DNA from: CAYNWT01 sp964450955
Lineage (GTDB): Bacteria > Planctomycetota > Planctomycetia > Planctomycetales > Planctomycetaceae
Assembly (NCBI GenBank): GCA_964450955.1
Contig: CAYVFI010000024.1
Location: 50,864 to 114,863, forward strand
Direction of reading: 5' to 3'
DNA: 64,000 nt
The position numbers and the translations under genes are program-made. Numbering within the stretch: position 1 is the stretch's first letter; every line of letters starts with the position of its first letter. Under the pieces are notes generated by a model that worked only from the letters and a program-made list of their open reading frames with translations, had not been told where the DNA came from and ran no database searches. This document shows, piece by piece, positions 41,728-50,532 of the stretch.

Positions 41728-43380
41728 ATGTTTCCTGAGTTTCTTCAATCGCTAAAGCGGCCTGTGCGGAAGAGCCGCCGTTTGGCGGCACCGGCCAGCG
41801 TATTGGAGCTTCTGGAAAGCCGAGAGTTGCTATCAAGCGTGACGGTCAATTTGTCGTCTGACCAGGACGGCACGCTTTACGAGCAGCACCAGGGAAATAA
41901 AGCCAACGGCGCGGGTTCTCACTTCTTTGTCGGCCCCAGCGGGTCTACCAATCGTCGTGGCCTGATTCAGTTTGACATCGCTGATGCGATTCCTGAAGGC
42001 GCGATCATTACTGATGTGACGTTGACTCTGCATAACTCGGGCGGGATCACAAACTCCAGGCGCGTGTTTCTTCATCCTGTCACCACGGCATGGGGAACCG
42101 GAAGTTCGGATGCGCGGGGCAGTGAGTTTGGCGGAACGCGGGCTACCAGCGGCGATGCAACGTGGCTGCACTCTTACTACGCCGACCAGCACTGGCAAAC
42201 GCCCGGTGGTGACTTTGAAGACCCAAGTGCAGATATCAGCGTCACGGCTCCGGGGTTCTACGAATGGAATAGTGAAGGGTTGATTGAGGACGTCCAAAGA
42301 TGGGTGGACGATCCTGCGTCCAATAACGGTTGGCTACTTCGTAGCAATGAATCTGCGAAGTCGATTAAGCGATTCGATAGCAGTGAGCACAACAACGAGT
42401 CGCGGCGGCCGGATTTGGAAATCACTTACGAGTTGCCAGTGCTACCAACACGGATTGAAGGCCAAAAGTGGCTCGATGAAAACGTAAACAGTTTCCGCGA
42501 ACCAACAGAGGAACTGCTAAACGGTTGGACTATTGAACTGTACGACGTTGCCAGTGGCGAATTAGTTGATTCAACGGTGACCAGTACGATTGATCTGAAT
42601 GAAGACGGCGTCATTGACCCGGTGAAAGAAGTCGGCGTCTACTCATTCATCGTGACACCCGGCACGTACGAGATTCGGGAAGTACTGCAACCTGATTGGG
42701 CTCAAACCTTTCCCGGGTTCGCTGCCGACTTTGGTGCTGAAAACAAGCCGAGTGCCAGTGGCGGGTTGTCGTTGTCTGAGAATGTGCTGGTCTATGACTT
42801 CGATGTCGATGTTCCAAACGGAGCGTCGTTGACCATGGAATTTTATGTTCCTGACGGAGCTGGCGGTGAGCGTCTGATTGAGACTCGGCCCTTCAACGCC
42901 CCAATCAGCAACGGACGTATTTCAGGGCGGGCTATTTTGACGCCCACAGAGATCAGTCACTTGCTTAACGGCGAGTTGACGGTTGCTTTGGTCAACACCC
43001 GAGGCAGGGTTAAAGGTCGGGGTAAGATTCATGGCAGCGGTTCACATGTCGTTACTGTATCCAGCAGCGAAATCGTGACAGGGCGTGACTTCGGTAACTA
43101 CAGAATTTCTGCACAAGGTTACCGAGGCCCGATTGTTGACCAGGCGGACGCCGCCAAACATGGCATCCACTTTGGGGAAAATGAAGACGGTCAAAGGACG
43201 ATTGTCATCTCACCACCTCGCATCAACTCAATTGCGGTTGACGGTGAATTCGGGTCTGAACCAATCACGGCCCGGCAAATCGTAAGCATGCTGAATTACC
43301 TCTCCAAACGCGACGCAAACATTGCGTCAGCCGTGGACCGCCTGTTTGCAGGCGAAGATCCTCTCGAGATCCTAAGCTAA
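41728..43380 (+). CDS. Exported surface protein with LEPR-XLL-like start, DNRLRE domain and SdrD-B-like domain
   Basis: The protein has about 550 residues. GGAG six bases upstream supports ATG 41728; upstream in-frame ATG 41680 lacks this. The N-terminus is basic and contains LELLESRELLS, a variant of the LEPR-XLL signature. A DNRLRE domain (RRGLIQFDIADAIPEGAIIT to about residue 235), seen in surface proteins with a carbohydrate-like fold, is followed by a Cna-B/SdrD-like beta domain (EGQKWLDENVNSFREPTEEL through a typical YEIREV motif). The C-terminus contains a short helical segment. It is probably cell-surface; binding partners are unknown. Confidence 0.78.
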   Translation: MFPEFLQSLKRPVRKSRRLAAPASVLELLESRELLSSVTVNLSSDQDGTLYEQHQGNKANGAGSHFFVGPSGSTNRRGLIQFDIADAIPEGAIITDVTLTLHNSGGITNSRRVFLHPVTTAWGTGSSDARGSEFGGTRATSGDATWLHSYYADQHWQTPGGDFEDPSADISVTAPGFYEWNSEGLIEDVQRWVDDPASNNGWLLRSNESAKSIKRFDSSEHNNESRRPDLEITYELPVLPTRIEGQKWLDENVNSFREPTEELLNGWTIELYDVASGELVDSTVTSTIDLNEDGVIDPVKEVGVYSFIVTPGTYEIREVLQPDWAQTFPGFAADFGAENKPSASGGLSLSENVLVYDFDVDVPNGASLTMEFYVPDGAGGERLIETRPFNAPISNGRISGRAILTPTEISHLLNGELTVALVNTRGRVKGRGKIHGSGSHVVTVSSSEIVTGRDFGNYRISAQGYRGPIVDQADAAKHGIHFGENEDGQRTIVISPPRINSIAVDGEFGSEPITARQIVSMLNYLSKRDANIASAVDRLFAGEDPLEILS

Positions 43381-43543
43381 TTCAGAGATGGCGCGGGCGT
43401 CGAAGCCGGCATCGTGTTGGTTCAACCACGTTCGTTTTGCCGACAGACTGGTCGTCGCAATTCGAATGCTCAACAGCCTGTGAGATGCCGGGCTTCTCAA
43501 TCGCAGAACGATCGGCTCAATGGTGAATGCTTCCCGGTAGACG

Positions 43544-43577
43544 TAAAAAAAAGTCGGCCGGGTTTGCCGGCCGACTT
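43544..43577 (-). terminator. Rho-independent terminator of the cyclophilin gene
   Basis: AAGTCGGCCGG (43551-43561) pairs with CCGGCCGACTT (43567-43577), an 11-bp stem with a 5-base loop. On the minus strand it is followed by nine T residues. It lies 23 bases past the stop codon of the cyclophilin gene. Confidence 0.95.
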
Positions 43578-43600
43578 TGTCATGGTTTGCTGCTGTGGAT

Positions 43601-44026
43601 CTATGAGATGGTGACCGTTTCCATGACGTCGCCCTGAGCGATTGCGTCGACAACGTCCTGACCTTCAGTGACCTTGCCAAACACAGAATGCTTGTTGTCC
43701 AGGTGTGGTGTTGGTCCGTGAGTAATGAAGAACTGAGAACCGTTGGTGTTTGGCCCTGAGTTTGCCATCGAAAGGATGCCGGCTGAGTCGTGACGCAGGT
43801 CCGGGTGGAACTCATCTTCAAACTTGTAGCCTGGCCCACCTGTTCCGGTTCCTTCCGGACATCCGCCCTGGATCATGAAGTCTGCGATAACTCGGTGGAA
43901 TTTGAGTCCGTTGTAGAAACCGTCGTTCGCCAGCTTCGTAAAGTTCTCGACCGTCTTCGGCACCTTGTCTTCGAAAAGTTCGATGGTGATGGTGCCTTTG
44001 GAGGTTTGAAAAGTTGCCGTGCTCAT
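43601..44026 (-). CDS. Cyclophilin-type peptidyl-prolyl cis-trans isomerase
   Basis: The 141 residues form a minimal cyclophilin without a signal peptide, so it is probably cytosolic. The active-site segments FHRVIADFMIQGG (catalytic Arg) and NTNGSQFFITHGPTPHLDNK are intact. It should speed up proline isomerisation during folding. It is monocistronic, with an excellent terminator downstream. Confidence 0.93.
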   Translation of the reverse strand: MSTATFQTSKGTITIELFEDKVPKTVENFTKLANDGFYNGLKFHRVIADFMIQGGCPEGTGTGGPGYKFEDEFHPDLRHDSAGILSMANSGPNTNGSQFFITHGPTPHLDNKHSVFGKVTEGQDVVDAIAQGDVMETVTIS

Positions 44027-44127
44027 TTGTCGCTCGTGGGAGTTAAGAGTCTTCGAAAGATGATGAAAGTGGGTGTTTGCTGATCAGCGGAATGTTACGC
44101 AGTCTGACTGCGAGCTTCCAGTCGTGG

Positions 44128-44700
44128 TCAACCAGCCGGAATGAGATTGGTGGCCGCTGGCCACATTGAAGCGAACACAATTCCTGTGACGATGCCGTAA
44201 AAAACTCCGTCCACGACATTCATTAACACAGCCCGTTTGGGTGTCCCAAACCAGATATCGTTCGGCAGGGCCGCAAAGCAATATGCCAGTACGCCTGCAG
44301 TTCCCGTGAATCGGAACACGCTAATCCAACTGGACCCGGGGGCCACCGCGAATGAGGCCAGGTAGCCGATGAACGTGGATGTCACGACGAAGGTTAGGAA
44401 TGTTAGAAACATGTTCTTGCCCATGTTGGGCATTCCGCTCCAGACATTCAGTGTTCCAAACGGTCCGGCTTCGTAGTCGGCTTTCTTGTCCGGATCTTTC
44501 ATGTCGGCTGGAACCACAAAGGGAAAAATGTAGCGGCCCGGTTTCAGCCCTTTGCAGATCGCGCGGAGGTCGTCTTCTTTGTCGCTTTTTTTCCAGTCTG
44601 GTTTGTGATGCGGGGACAGTGCCCAGCAAAGAAAACTGGCGAACCAAACCGCGACCGCGCAACAGAGAATTGGTAGCCAAAGATCAAGTAATGCTTCCAA
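44128..44700 (-). CDS. Hypothetical integral membrane protein
   Basis: The 190 residues contain four hydrophobic segments (about 8-27, 97-117, 127-147 and 160-180) and a charged N-terminal loop (KPDWKKSDKEDDL). I do not recognise the family. Translation starts at TTG 44700: AGGGGA eight bases upstream lies inside the last codons of the PHP gene, whose stop is only four bases before, so the pair is coupled. Confidence 0.65.
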   Translation of the reverse strand: MEALLDLWLPILCCAVAVWFASFLCWALSPHHKPDWKKSDKEDDLRAICKGLKPGRYIFPFVVPADMKDPDKKADYEAGPFGTLNVWSGMPNMGKNMFLTFLTFVVTSTFIGYLASFAVAPGSSWISVFRFTGTAGVLAYCFAALPNDIWFGTPKRAVLMNVVDGVFYGIVTGIVFASMWPAATNLIPAG

Positions 44701-44704
44701 GGTG

Positions 44705-46015
44705 TTATTCCCCTTCGGTGTCTTCGTATGTGACGGCGGCTGGTCCCGGAACCGGTTGAGTCCACGCGTGTTGAAGTTCGTTTGTTTTGCCGGGATTCGG
44801 GTGTTTCAGATTCGATGTAATGCGAGCGCGGATGTAAATCTCGTCGCCGGTGAACCTGTACGATAATGTTCCGCTTTTGAGATTGGCTGTTGCGAGTACG
44901 CGGCCAATGTTGGCGTTCCAGTTTCGGTCGGTGCCGTTGATGGCTGTCTTGTCAGGTACGTCCTGTTTGAGAGTGCCGATGAATTCAACATTGAACACGG
45001 CATTTTCCTGCGCAGGCAATTCCACTGTCAGGCCTTCTTTCGTGCCTTCGATCTTCGACAGCGAGACTCCTGATGACGAATAGAACCGGCCTGCTTCCAT
45101 GGCTTCAATCAGAGAGCCGGGTGTCAGTTGATCGGCCATAACCATCACCCATCCGCGGCCGGGTTGGCTTGCCCTGCCTGGAACCGTTTGGTGATAGTTG
45201 TGGCCATCGTCGACCGCGATGCCGTACATGACCGGAAGTTTTAAGACACCCATTCGCATGGCATTAATGATGTCCCACATGCGCTCGGTTCCGGGCCGCG
45301 TCTTGTCGCCGGCATTGTTGACGCTGGGGTGACCGTTGTAGACCTCGAAGAATCTCTCACCAATTAGTTGCATTAAGTCGCGTTCGGTGACCGCGTAGCC
45401 AAAGTTGGGATGGTTCACGTGAATCATCATTGGCTGCTTTGTGCGTTCGCGTTGAGATACTGCCGCACTGACATTGTTCTGCAGAACTTCCAGGACACTG
45501 TTACCGCCCATCCGTGGAATGAGTTCTTTGATGTTGGAGACGTTGAGGTGCAGCGGCTTATTGCCGAATGCGTCTGAGATTTCTTCACCGTGCATTAGTA
45601 GGAATTCGCCCGGCTTCTCCAAACGATCTCGCGTTTCGGTGAACTTCTTCAGGCGAACCTGCAGTTTGCCGTCGGTGGTCCGCTGGTCAGTCCATTCCGG
45701 GAAAGCGGCTTTCAGTTTGTCGTACGCTGCCTTGCCGCCCTTGTTTTTCGCGACGTCGGTCCAGCGTTCTTTCGCCTGCAATGTGTTGTGATCGGTAAAT
45801 GTCAGGAAGCTGTAGCCGTGGTCGCGGTACCACTTGGCGATCATTTCCGGGTAGTCATCCCCGTCGCTCCATAGCGAATGAGTGTGCAGATTCCCTTTGT
45901 ATTGCTTCTTCTGGGCAGCCACTGGACTGCAGGCGAGTAGCAGGATCAGGAGGAACCAAAGACTGTCGAGGACACGTTTATTGCCGCGGTTCGGCGTTTT
46001 TGCAGGTATTTTCAC
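44705..46015 (-). CDS. Exported PHP-domain phosphoesterase
   Basis: About 436 residues. GTG at 46015 is the best start: AGAGG lies eight bases upstream and it leads directly into a signal peptide (MKIPAKTPNRGNKRVLDSLW, hydrophobic core to about 34). An in-frame GTG at 46102 would add 29 residues. The PHP metal motifs are present: HTH (44-46), Asp51 and TDHN (74-77). Later His residues complete the trinuclear metal site of the polymerase/histidinol-phosphatase superfamily. An exported PHP protein would hydrolyse phosphoesters in the periplasm; the substrate is unknown. A downstream membrane protein is translationally coupled. Confidence 0.82.
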   Translation of the reverse strand: MKIPAKTPNRGNKRVLDSLWFLLILLLACSPVAAQKKQYKGNLHTHSLWSDGDDYPEMIAKWYRDHGYSFLTFTDHNTLQAKERWTDVAKNKGGKAAYDKLKAAFPEWTDQRTTDGKLQVRLKKFTETRDRLEKPGEFLLMHGEEISDAFGNKPLHLNVSNIKELIPRMGGNSVLEVLQNNVSAAVSQRERTKQPMMIHVNHPNFGYAVTERDLMQLIGERFFEVYNGHPSVNNAGDKTRPGTERMWDIINAMRMGVLKLPVMYGIAVDDGHNYHQTVPGRASQPGRGWVMVMADQLTPGSLIEAMEAGRFYSSSGVSLSKIEGTKEGLTVELPAQENAVFNVEFIGTLKQDVPDKTAINGTDRNWNANIGRVLATANLKSGTLSYRFTGDEIYIRARITSNLKHPNPGKTNELQHAWTQPVPGPAAVTYEDTEGE

Positions 46016-46182
46016 GACTCTACCTCTTGGAAACGGTTCTTCGCGCGAGTCGCGAATTTCACGAGTATAATGGTGTGCAGTGATGAATTCGACGGAATAC
46101 ACTACGCAGCCTTGGTTCGGCCAAGAGTCGCAGGCGGTAATCCCGATTCAATAATGACAGGCAATTTCAGGAGACGGATTTA

Positions 46183-46911
46183 ATGAGCAATCCATATTCA
46201 TATTCCGAGGACAGCTTCGGCGGTGGTTTTGCAGACGGCTTTGCCGCTGACGCCCAGCTAAGTGATCGGATGGCGTTCATCCGTCGCACGTACCTTCACG
46301 TATTCGGCGGGATCCTGGCGTTCATCGCTTTGGAGACGCTGTACTTCACGACTCCAATTGGTCCGGCGATCGCGAATCTCATCGGTCCGAACTGGTGGAT
46401 GGCATTGCTGGGATTCATCTTTGTCAGCTGGATTGCAGAACGCTGGGCTCATTCGGGTGCGAGTGTTGGGAAGCAGTATCTTGGGTTGTCGCTGTTTGTG
46501 TTCGCTGAATCCATCATCTTTGTTCCGCTGTTGATGATCGCGAGTATGCAGGGGCCGAACATCATTCCAACGGCCGCGTTCCTGACCATGGTTGTGTTTG
46601 GAGCCCTGACGTTTCTTGTGTTCGTTACGAAGAAGGACTTCTCGTTCATGCGAGGCTTCCTCTTTGCGGGAAGTATTGCCGCACTTGGGCTGATCTTCGC
46701 GGGCATGATTTTTGGGTTTAACCTGGGCATTCTGTTTGTTGGAGCGATGGTGCTGCTGCTGTCGGGCTACATTCTCTACGACACATCAAACATTCTGCAT
46801 CACTACCGAACAGACCAGCATGTTGGGGCCGCATTGGCGTTGTTCGGTTCGATCGCAACATTGTTCTGGTACATGATCCGCCTGGTCATGATTCTCGCCA
46901 ACAACGACTAA
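46183..46911 (+). CDS. Bax inhibitor-1/YccA-family membrane protein
   Basis: The 242 residues begin with a polar, Ser/Gly/Phe-rich cytosolic segment, followed by seven hydrophobic helices. GYILYDTSNILHHY is the hallmark of the BI-1 family (UPF0005). Bacterial members such as YccA interact with FtsH or leak protons or calcium; the role here is not evident. The stop codon is followed directly by a post-stop palindromic repeat and, 90 bases later, a strong terminator. Confidence 0.9.
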   Translation: MSNPYSYSEDSFGGGFADGFAADAQLSDRMAFIRRTYLHVFGGILAFIALETLYFTTPIGPAIANLIGPNWWMALLGFIFVSWIAERWAHSGASVGKQYLGLSLFVFAESIIFVPLLMIASMQGPNIIPTAAFLTMVVFGALTFLVFVTKKDFSFMRGFLFAGSIAALGLIFAGMIFGFNLGILFVGAMVLLLSGYILYDTSNILHHYRTDQHVGAALALFGSIATLFWYMIRLVMILANND

Positions 46912-46943
46912 CCGAACGTCCCGTTCGATCGGTCCCCGGTTGG
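46912..46943 (+). repeat. Post-stop palindromic repeat, BI-1 copy
   Basis: Directly after the TAA, CCGAACGTCCCGTTCGATCG is followed by GTCCCCGGTTGG. The arms CGAACG/CGTTCG flank a TCC loop. The CGGTTGGTG unit recurs about 17 bases later. It lies in the same orientation relative to its gene as the copies after amtB, fur and the DinB gene. Confidence 0.75.
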
Positions 46944-47352
46944 TGCGGGGATTGCGGTTGGTGGCCGTTGGGCCGGATGGCTGTTGATAGTTGAATTGAT
47001 GAAGCCCGCTTCGGATTCGAAGCGGGCTTTTTGTATGCGCGGTGGGGGCAGGCGTGGGGGGGAGGTCCTGCCGGATCCCAAATCCCAAACCTCCGTCGGT
47101 GAGTCGGCGCGTCATGGGTCCAACGGTGGGATAACCGCCTGGCAGAACCAAACCGGCGAAAAGCTGACTGGCCCCGTGTAATCGGCATAGCCGTTAAACC
47201 TCCCGCACTATCTCTGTCTCAAGCAATTTATCCAAACTTCGCCTCTTCTCTGTCTTGTGCGTTCGTCGATGTCGAATGGGCGACGCCGGCTCTGCGCGGA
47301 GCGTAACCGGTGTTGAGGGCCTTTTCCCTGGCAGATGGTTTTGGAGAGAACG
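46944..47352. other. Intergenic region with terminator and no gene
   Basis: Apart from the terminator at 47002-47032 I see nothing firm here. The segment 47040-47070 is a G-rich run (GGTGGGGGCAGGCGTGGGGG), which could form a G-quadruplex on the coding side. A promoter for the flavoprotein gene should lie in the right-hand half. Confidence 0.4.
47002..47032 (+). terminator. Rho-independent terminator of the BI-1 gene
   Basis: AAGCCCGCTTCG (47002-47013) pairs perfectly with CGAAGCGGGCTT (47018-47029) around a 4-base loop, followed by TTT. The stem is 12 bp. It lies 90 bases after the stop codon, beyond the palindromic repeat. Confidence 0.92.
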
Positions 47353-48408
47353 ATGTATGAACTACTGGTTATTGGCGACGACCCTGCGGGACTTGCGACT
47401 GCTTCGCGAGCCGCCAGGCAGGGGCTGTCGGTTGGGCTGGCATGCCCGTCGGTGGACGGTTTGCAAAGCGGTCCATTTCTAAGCGACGCGCTTCGCGGCT
47501 TGATTCCCGAACTTGCTGTCGATGCTTTGCGTGGCGGCGCGCATCATCGCGCTTGCAGCAGTGGTTTGTTTACGTCGGCGGATTTGCGGCGGCTTGTGAT
47601 TGGTCGTGTTGAGGCTGCTGCGACTGATCGGCTTAACGAATTGCGTGGCGTGGGTGTTAACGTTCACGTTGGGCAGCCGCGGTTTCTTGACGAACACACC
47701 GTTGAAGTCGCTGGAACTGATACGGCCGAGATCCTGCGAGCAGATTGCATTGCGGTCGCAACAGGAGCCGCGTTTGCCAATGATCTGCGGACCGAGCGGT
47801 TGCAGGGGCATGTTGTGAATGCAGATCAAATTCTGCAAGCGGCGACGGTTCCCGGTCGATTGGTTGTGATCGGAGCCGACCCGCGCGGAATTGAATTTGC
47901 TGGTCTGTTTGCCGCCAGCGGTTCGAAGGTGTTGGTTGTTGACGGCAAAATGCGATTGGATCCCGGTAACGATGCGGACATGGATATGTTGATCGATGTC
48001 TCCATGGCGCTGGGTGTTGGTTTCCGATTGGGGGCCGACGTTGTTGGGCTGGACCTGACTGATGAAGGGCCACGCGAGTACGTTAACGTCCATTTGGATA
48101 GCGGGAACCGACTGGTTGCCGAACGTATTCTGGTTGCCGGTCGTCGCATCGGGCGCACTCGAACGCTGGATCTGCCAGCTGCCGGTTTGGTGACCGACGA
48201 TTGCTACCGACTGTGGTGCGATCATCAGCATAGAACCTGGCTGCCGCACATTTATGGCGTTGGCGAAGTTGTCGGGTTCGCGCCGCGCGATCTTGATATC
48301 GCGGCGCAGGCGAAGACGGTGGTTGATGCGATTGTGCATACCAGCAAAGTACCCGCTCCATTGGGGCTCAGACGAAATCGAAGTCGAGCTCAGTTGCGAG
48401 TGCTGTAG
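47353..48408 (+). CDS. Degenerate, short pyridine nucleotide-disulfide oxidoreductase-like flavoprotein
   Basis: 351 residues starting at ATG 47353 (GGAG eight bases upstream). The protein follows the FAD/NAD layout of SthA/lipoamide-dehydrogenase relatives but is altered. The FAD motif reads VIGDDPAG (residues 6-13) and the NAD motif VIGADPRG; in both the middle glycine of GxGxxG is Asp. The redox CxxxxC is absent (SGPFLSDALRG in its place). The C-terminal dimerisation domain is missing, which explains the 100-residue shortfall. It may bind a different cofactor or have a non-redox role. No inactivating frameshift is seen and the frame is open throughout. Confidence 0.75.
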   Translation: MYELLVIGDDPAGLATASRAARQGLSVGLACPSVDGLQSGPFLSDALRGLIPELAVDALRGGAHHRACSSGLFTSADLRRLVIGRVEAAATDRLNELRGVGVNVHVGQPRFLDEHTVEVAGTDTAEILRADCIAVATGAAFANDLRTERLQGHVVNADQILQAATVPGRLVVIGADPRGIEFAGLFAASGSKVLVVDGKMRLDPGNDADMDMLIDVSMALGVGFRLGADVVGLDLTDEGPREYVNVHLDSGNRLVAERILVAGRRIGRTRTLDLPAAGLVTDDCYRLWCDHQHRTWLPHIYGVGEVVGFAPRDLDIAAQAKTVVDAIVHTSKVPAPLGLRRNRSRAQLRVL

Positions 48409-48451
48409 TTGGTTGCAGCGGATGGAATGGAGTGAGAGAGACCGTCCGCGA

Positions 48452-49543
48452 TTAGGTTGTTGCCTCTGGTGTTGGCAGCGACTGGTTCTTTTGAGAGAGG
48501 AGAGCCTCTAAGTCGGGAGGAAGCGAGGAGTGGAACTCCATCGCCTCTCCCAAAACCGGGTGGGTGAGTGATAGGTACGACGCATGAAGCGCGTGCCTGG
48601 AATCACCGGGCTTCCGCGAAACAGGACCATCAAATCCGTAGAACTCGTCACCGACAAGCGGATGGCCAATGGCCGCAAAGTGAACGCGGATCTGGTGAAT
48701 ACGGCCGGTCACCGGGCGTACTTCAACGACGGTCCGGTCGGGTAGTCGCTGAGTCACTTTGTAATTAGTGATAGCCGGCTTCATGTTTCGCATGCCGGGT
48801 TCGACTGACATGAGGATAGAACCATGACGCCTACCCATGGGCAAGTCGATGGTTCCCTGGTCATCGTCTATCACGCCATGCACGACCGCCGTGTAAGCCT
48901 TGCGGACGCGGCGTTGTTCGAAATCCATCCCCAGGTTTCGATGTGCCAGGTGATCTTTAGTTGTCACAATGAGCCCGCTGGTCATGCGGTCCAATCGGTG
49001 CACGATGCCGGGGCGGAGCACCCCGGTGACTGGCGTTTGAGAGTCAAGGTGCGCTTGCAGTCCATTCGCTAAGGTTCCTGTTTGTAGTGATGCCACAGGA
49101 TGAACCACAAGGTTGGCCGGTTTGTCCACGACCACCAGCCAGGGATCTTCGAACACGATGCTTAGCGGCATCGGTTCGGCGCCATGGATTTTGTCGGGTG
49201 GTTCGATAAGCCGAATGGTCACGCGTTCGCCACCAAACACGCGTCGATCCAGTGACACGACCACGTCCTGCACGCGTACACATCCTGCCGACACCATTCG
49301 CTGCATGCGCCAGATGGTGTAGTTGCGAAGTTGCCGTTCCAGAAATGTGTCCACGCGAGATCCGTGCAGATACTTTTCAACGGTGAATGTGGCGGTGAAT
49401 GGAGTCAAAGTCGGTTCAGCAGGTGGGGTGAAAATCGCATTGTAGCAGGGGTTTCGTGTTCTCGGCGCGGAAGTCTGTTCTGTGAGAGTGGCTTCAACTA
49501 CGCTGCTTGGTCGAGGGAGACGGATGAGTAGCACGGATGGCAA
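48452..49543 (-). CDS. RluA-family RNA pseudouridine synthase
   Basis: The domain order is an S4 RNA-binding domain (FTVEKYLHGSRVDTFLERQL) and a pseudouridine synthase domain with the catalytic Asp in HRLDRMTSG and a GRIHQIRVHFA motif typical of the RluA/RluC/RluD group. It should convert specific uridines in rRNA to pseudouridine. The start is uncertain: the frame extends to TTG 49543, overlapping the divergent gene, with no ribosome-binding site; TTG 49408, just before the S4 domain, is an alternative giving 318 residues. I give the longest frame. Confidence 0.87.
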   Translation of the reverse strand: MPSVLLIRLPRPSSVVEATLTEQTSAPRTRNPCYNAIFTPPAEPTLTPFTATFTVEKYLHGSRVDTFLERQLRNYTIWRMQRMVSAGCVRVQDVVVSLDRRVFGGERVTIRLIEPPDKIHGAEPMPLSIVFEDPWLVVVDKPANLVVHPVASLQTGTLANGLQAHLDSQTPVTGVLRPGIVHRLDRMTSGLIVTTKDHLAHRNLGMDFEQRRVRKAYTAVVHGVIDDDQGTIDLPMGRRHGSILMSVEPGMRNMKPAITNYKVTQRLPDRTVVEVRPVTGRIHQIRVHFAAIGHPLVGDEFYGFDGPVSRKPGDSRHALHASYLSLTHPVLGEAMEFHSSLPPDLEALLSQKNQSLPTPEATT

Positions 49544-50501
49544 TCAGGAGCCGAAGGACAACGGCGCGCGGCCGGGCAGGGGGTGGCCTTTGCTGGCCAG
49601 TCTGTGTGCGTTTGGTAGCGCTTTGGGATCTGTGCTTCGGTTCGGGCCGCGTGATGGCATTCAGATTTTGGCTCCGGTGTTTTACGCGATGCCGCCGGCC
49701 GTGATCGCGGCCATGGCGGTTCTTGCGTTCCTGTTGGTATTTAAGAGAAGCGGGTGGCTGCGGCCAGGAACTGGTTTGCTGGCCATCGTGCAGTTGTGCG
49801 TTTTGTGTTCTGGTTGGCGGACGGCTGAACCGGTGCCAGGGCCGATCAAACTTGGATTTTGGAACGTCAGTAGCGGCGGTTTGGGTTGGGATTCGATTAC
49901 CGATCAGATCCGGTCGTGGGATGCGGACATCATTGGTCTGGCCGAATCGAATTTGCATTTCAGTCGCGACGATCCCGCCGCGCGGCGCAAGTATTGGAAG
50001 CAGCGATTCGAAGGTTACAACGTTGTCCGGTTCCCCAGAGGCATGCGGCTGATCACGAAGTACCCGGTCGAAGAAGTTTCGAAAGGCAAGTTGGCTTTGC
50101 GTTCCAACTACGGAATCGCGCGTGTTCAAATTGGTCGCCAGACTGTCCACGTGGTGATGGCTGATTTATTAAGTGGTCCGACTTTGCCTCGCGGGCCTTC
50201 GTTTGTTGCGTTAATGCAGCTGATCAGAGATTTGCCGCCCGGTCCGGTCGTCCTGATGGGCGACATGAACACGCCGACAGAGTCAGTCCATATCGACGAT
50301 TTGCGTCAGGGTTTCCGTAACGCGTTTGAAGAAAAGGGAACCGGTTTCTACCACAGTTGGCCGATGCCGTTTCCCGTACTGCCGCTGGATCAGGTTTGGG
50401 TCAACGACGGATTTGAAGTTGGTTCGTGCCAACTGGAATGGACGACACGGTCAGACCATCGGCCGATGTTGGTGACCCTGGCCCTGACATTGAAGCCATA
50501 A
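49524..50501 (+). CDS. Endonuclease/exonuclease/phosphatase (EEP) family membrane protein
   Basis: 325 residues from ATG 49524, with GGGAG four bases upstream. Three hydrophobic helices (about 22-42, 53-75 and 83-105) precede a cytosolic or periplasmic EEP domain: LGFWNVSSGG, IIGLAESNLHF (catalytic Glu), VVLMGDMNTPTES and TTRSDHRPMLV (catalytic Asp-His). All motifs of the DNase I-like fold are present. Such anchored EEP proteins are often sphingomyelinase/phosphatase-like; the substrate is unknown. It diverges from the RluA gene with overlapping 5' ends. Confidence 0.85.
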   Translation: MSSTDGNQEPKDNGARPGRGWPLLASLCAFGSALGSVLRFGPRDGIQILAPVFYAMPPAVIAAMAVLAFLLVFKRSGWLRPGTGLLAIVQLCVLCSGWRTAEPVPGPIKLGFWNVSSGGLGWDSITDQIRSWDADIIGLAESNLHFSRDDPAARRKYWKQRFEGYNVVRFPRGMRLITKYPVEEVSKGKLALRSNYGIARVQIGRQTVHVVMADLLSGPTLPRGPSFVALMQLIRDLPPGPVVLMGDMNTPTESVHIDDLRQGFRNAFEEKGTGFYHSWPMPFPVLPLDQVWVNDGFEVGSCQLEWTTRSDHRPMLVTLALTLKP

Positions 50502-50532
50502 AGGTTTGAAGCCCAGGCCAGTCATGGTCTGT

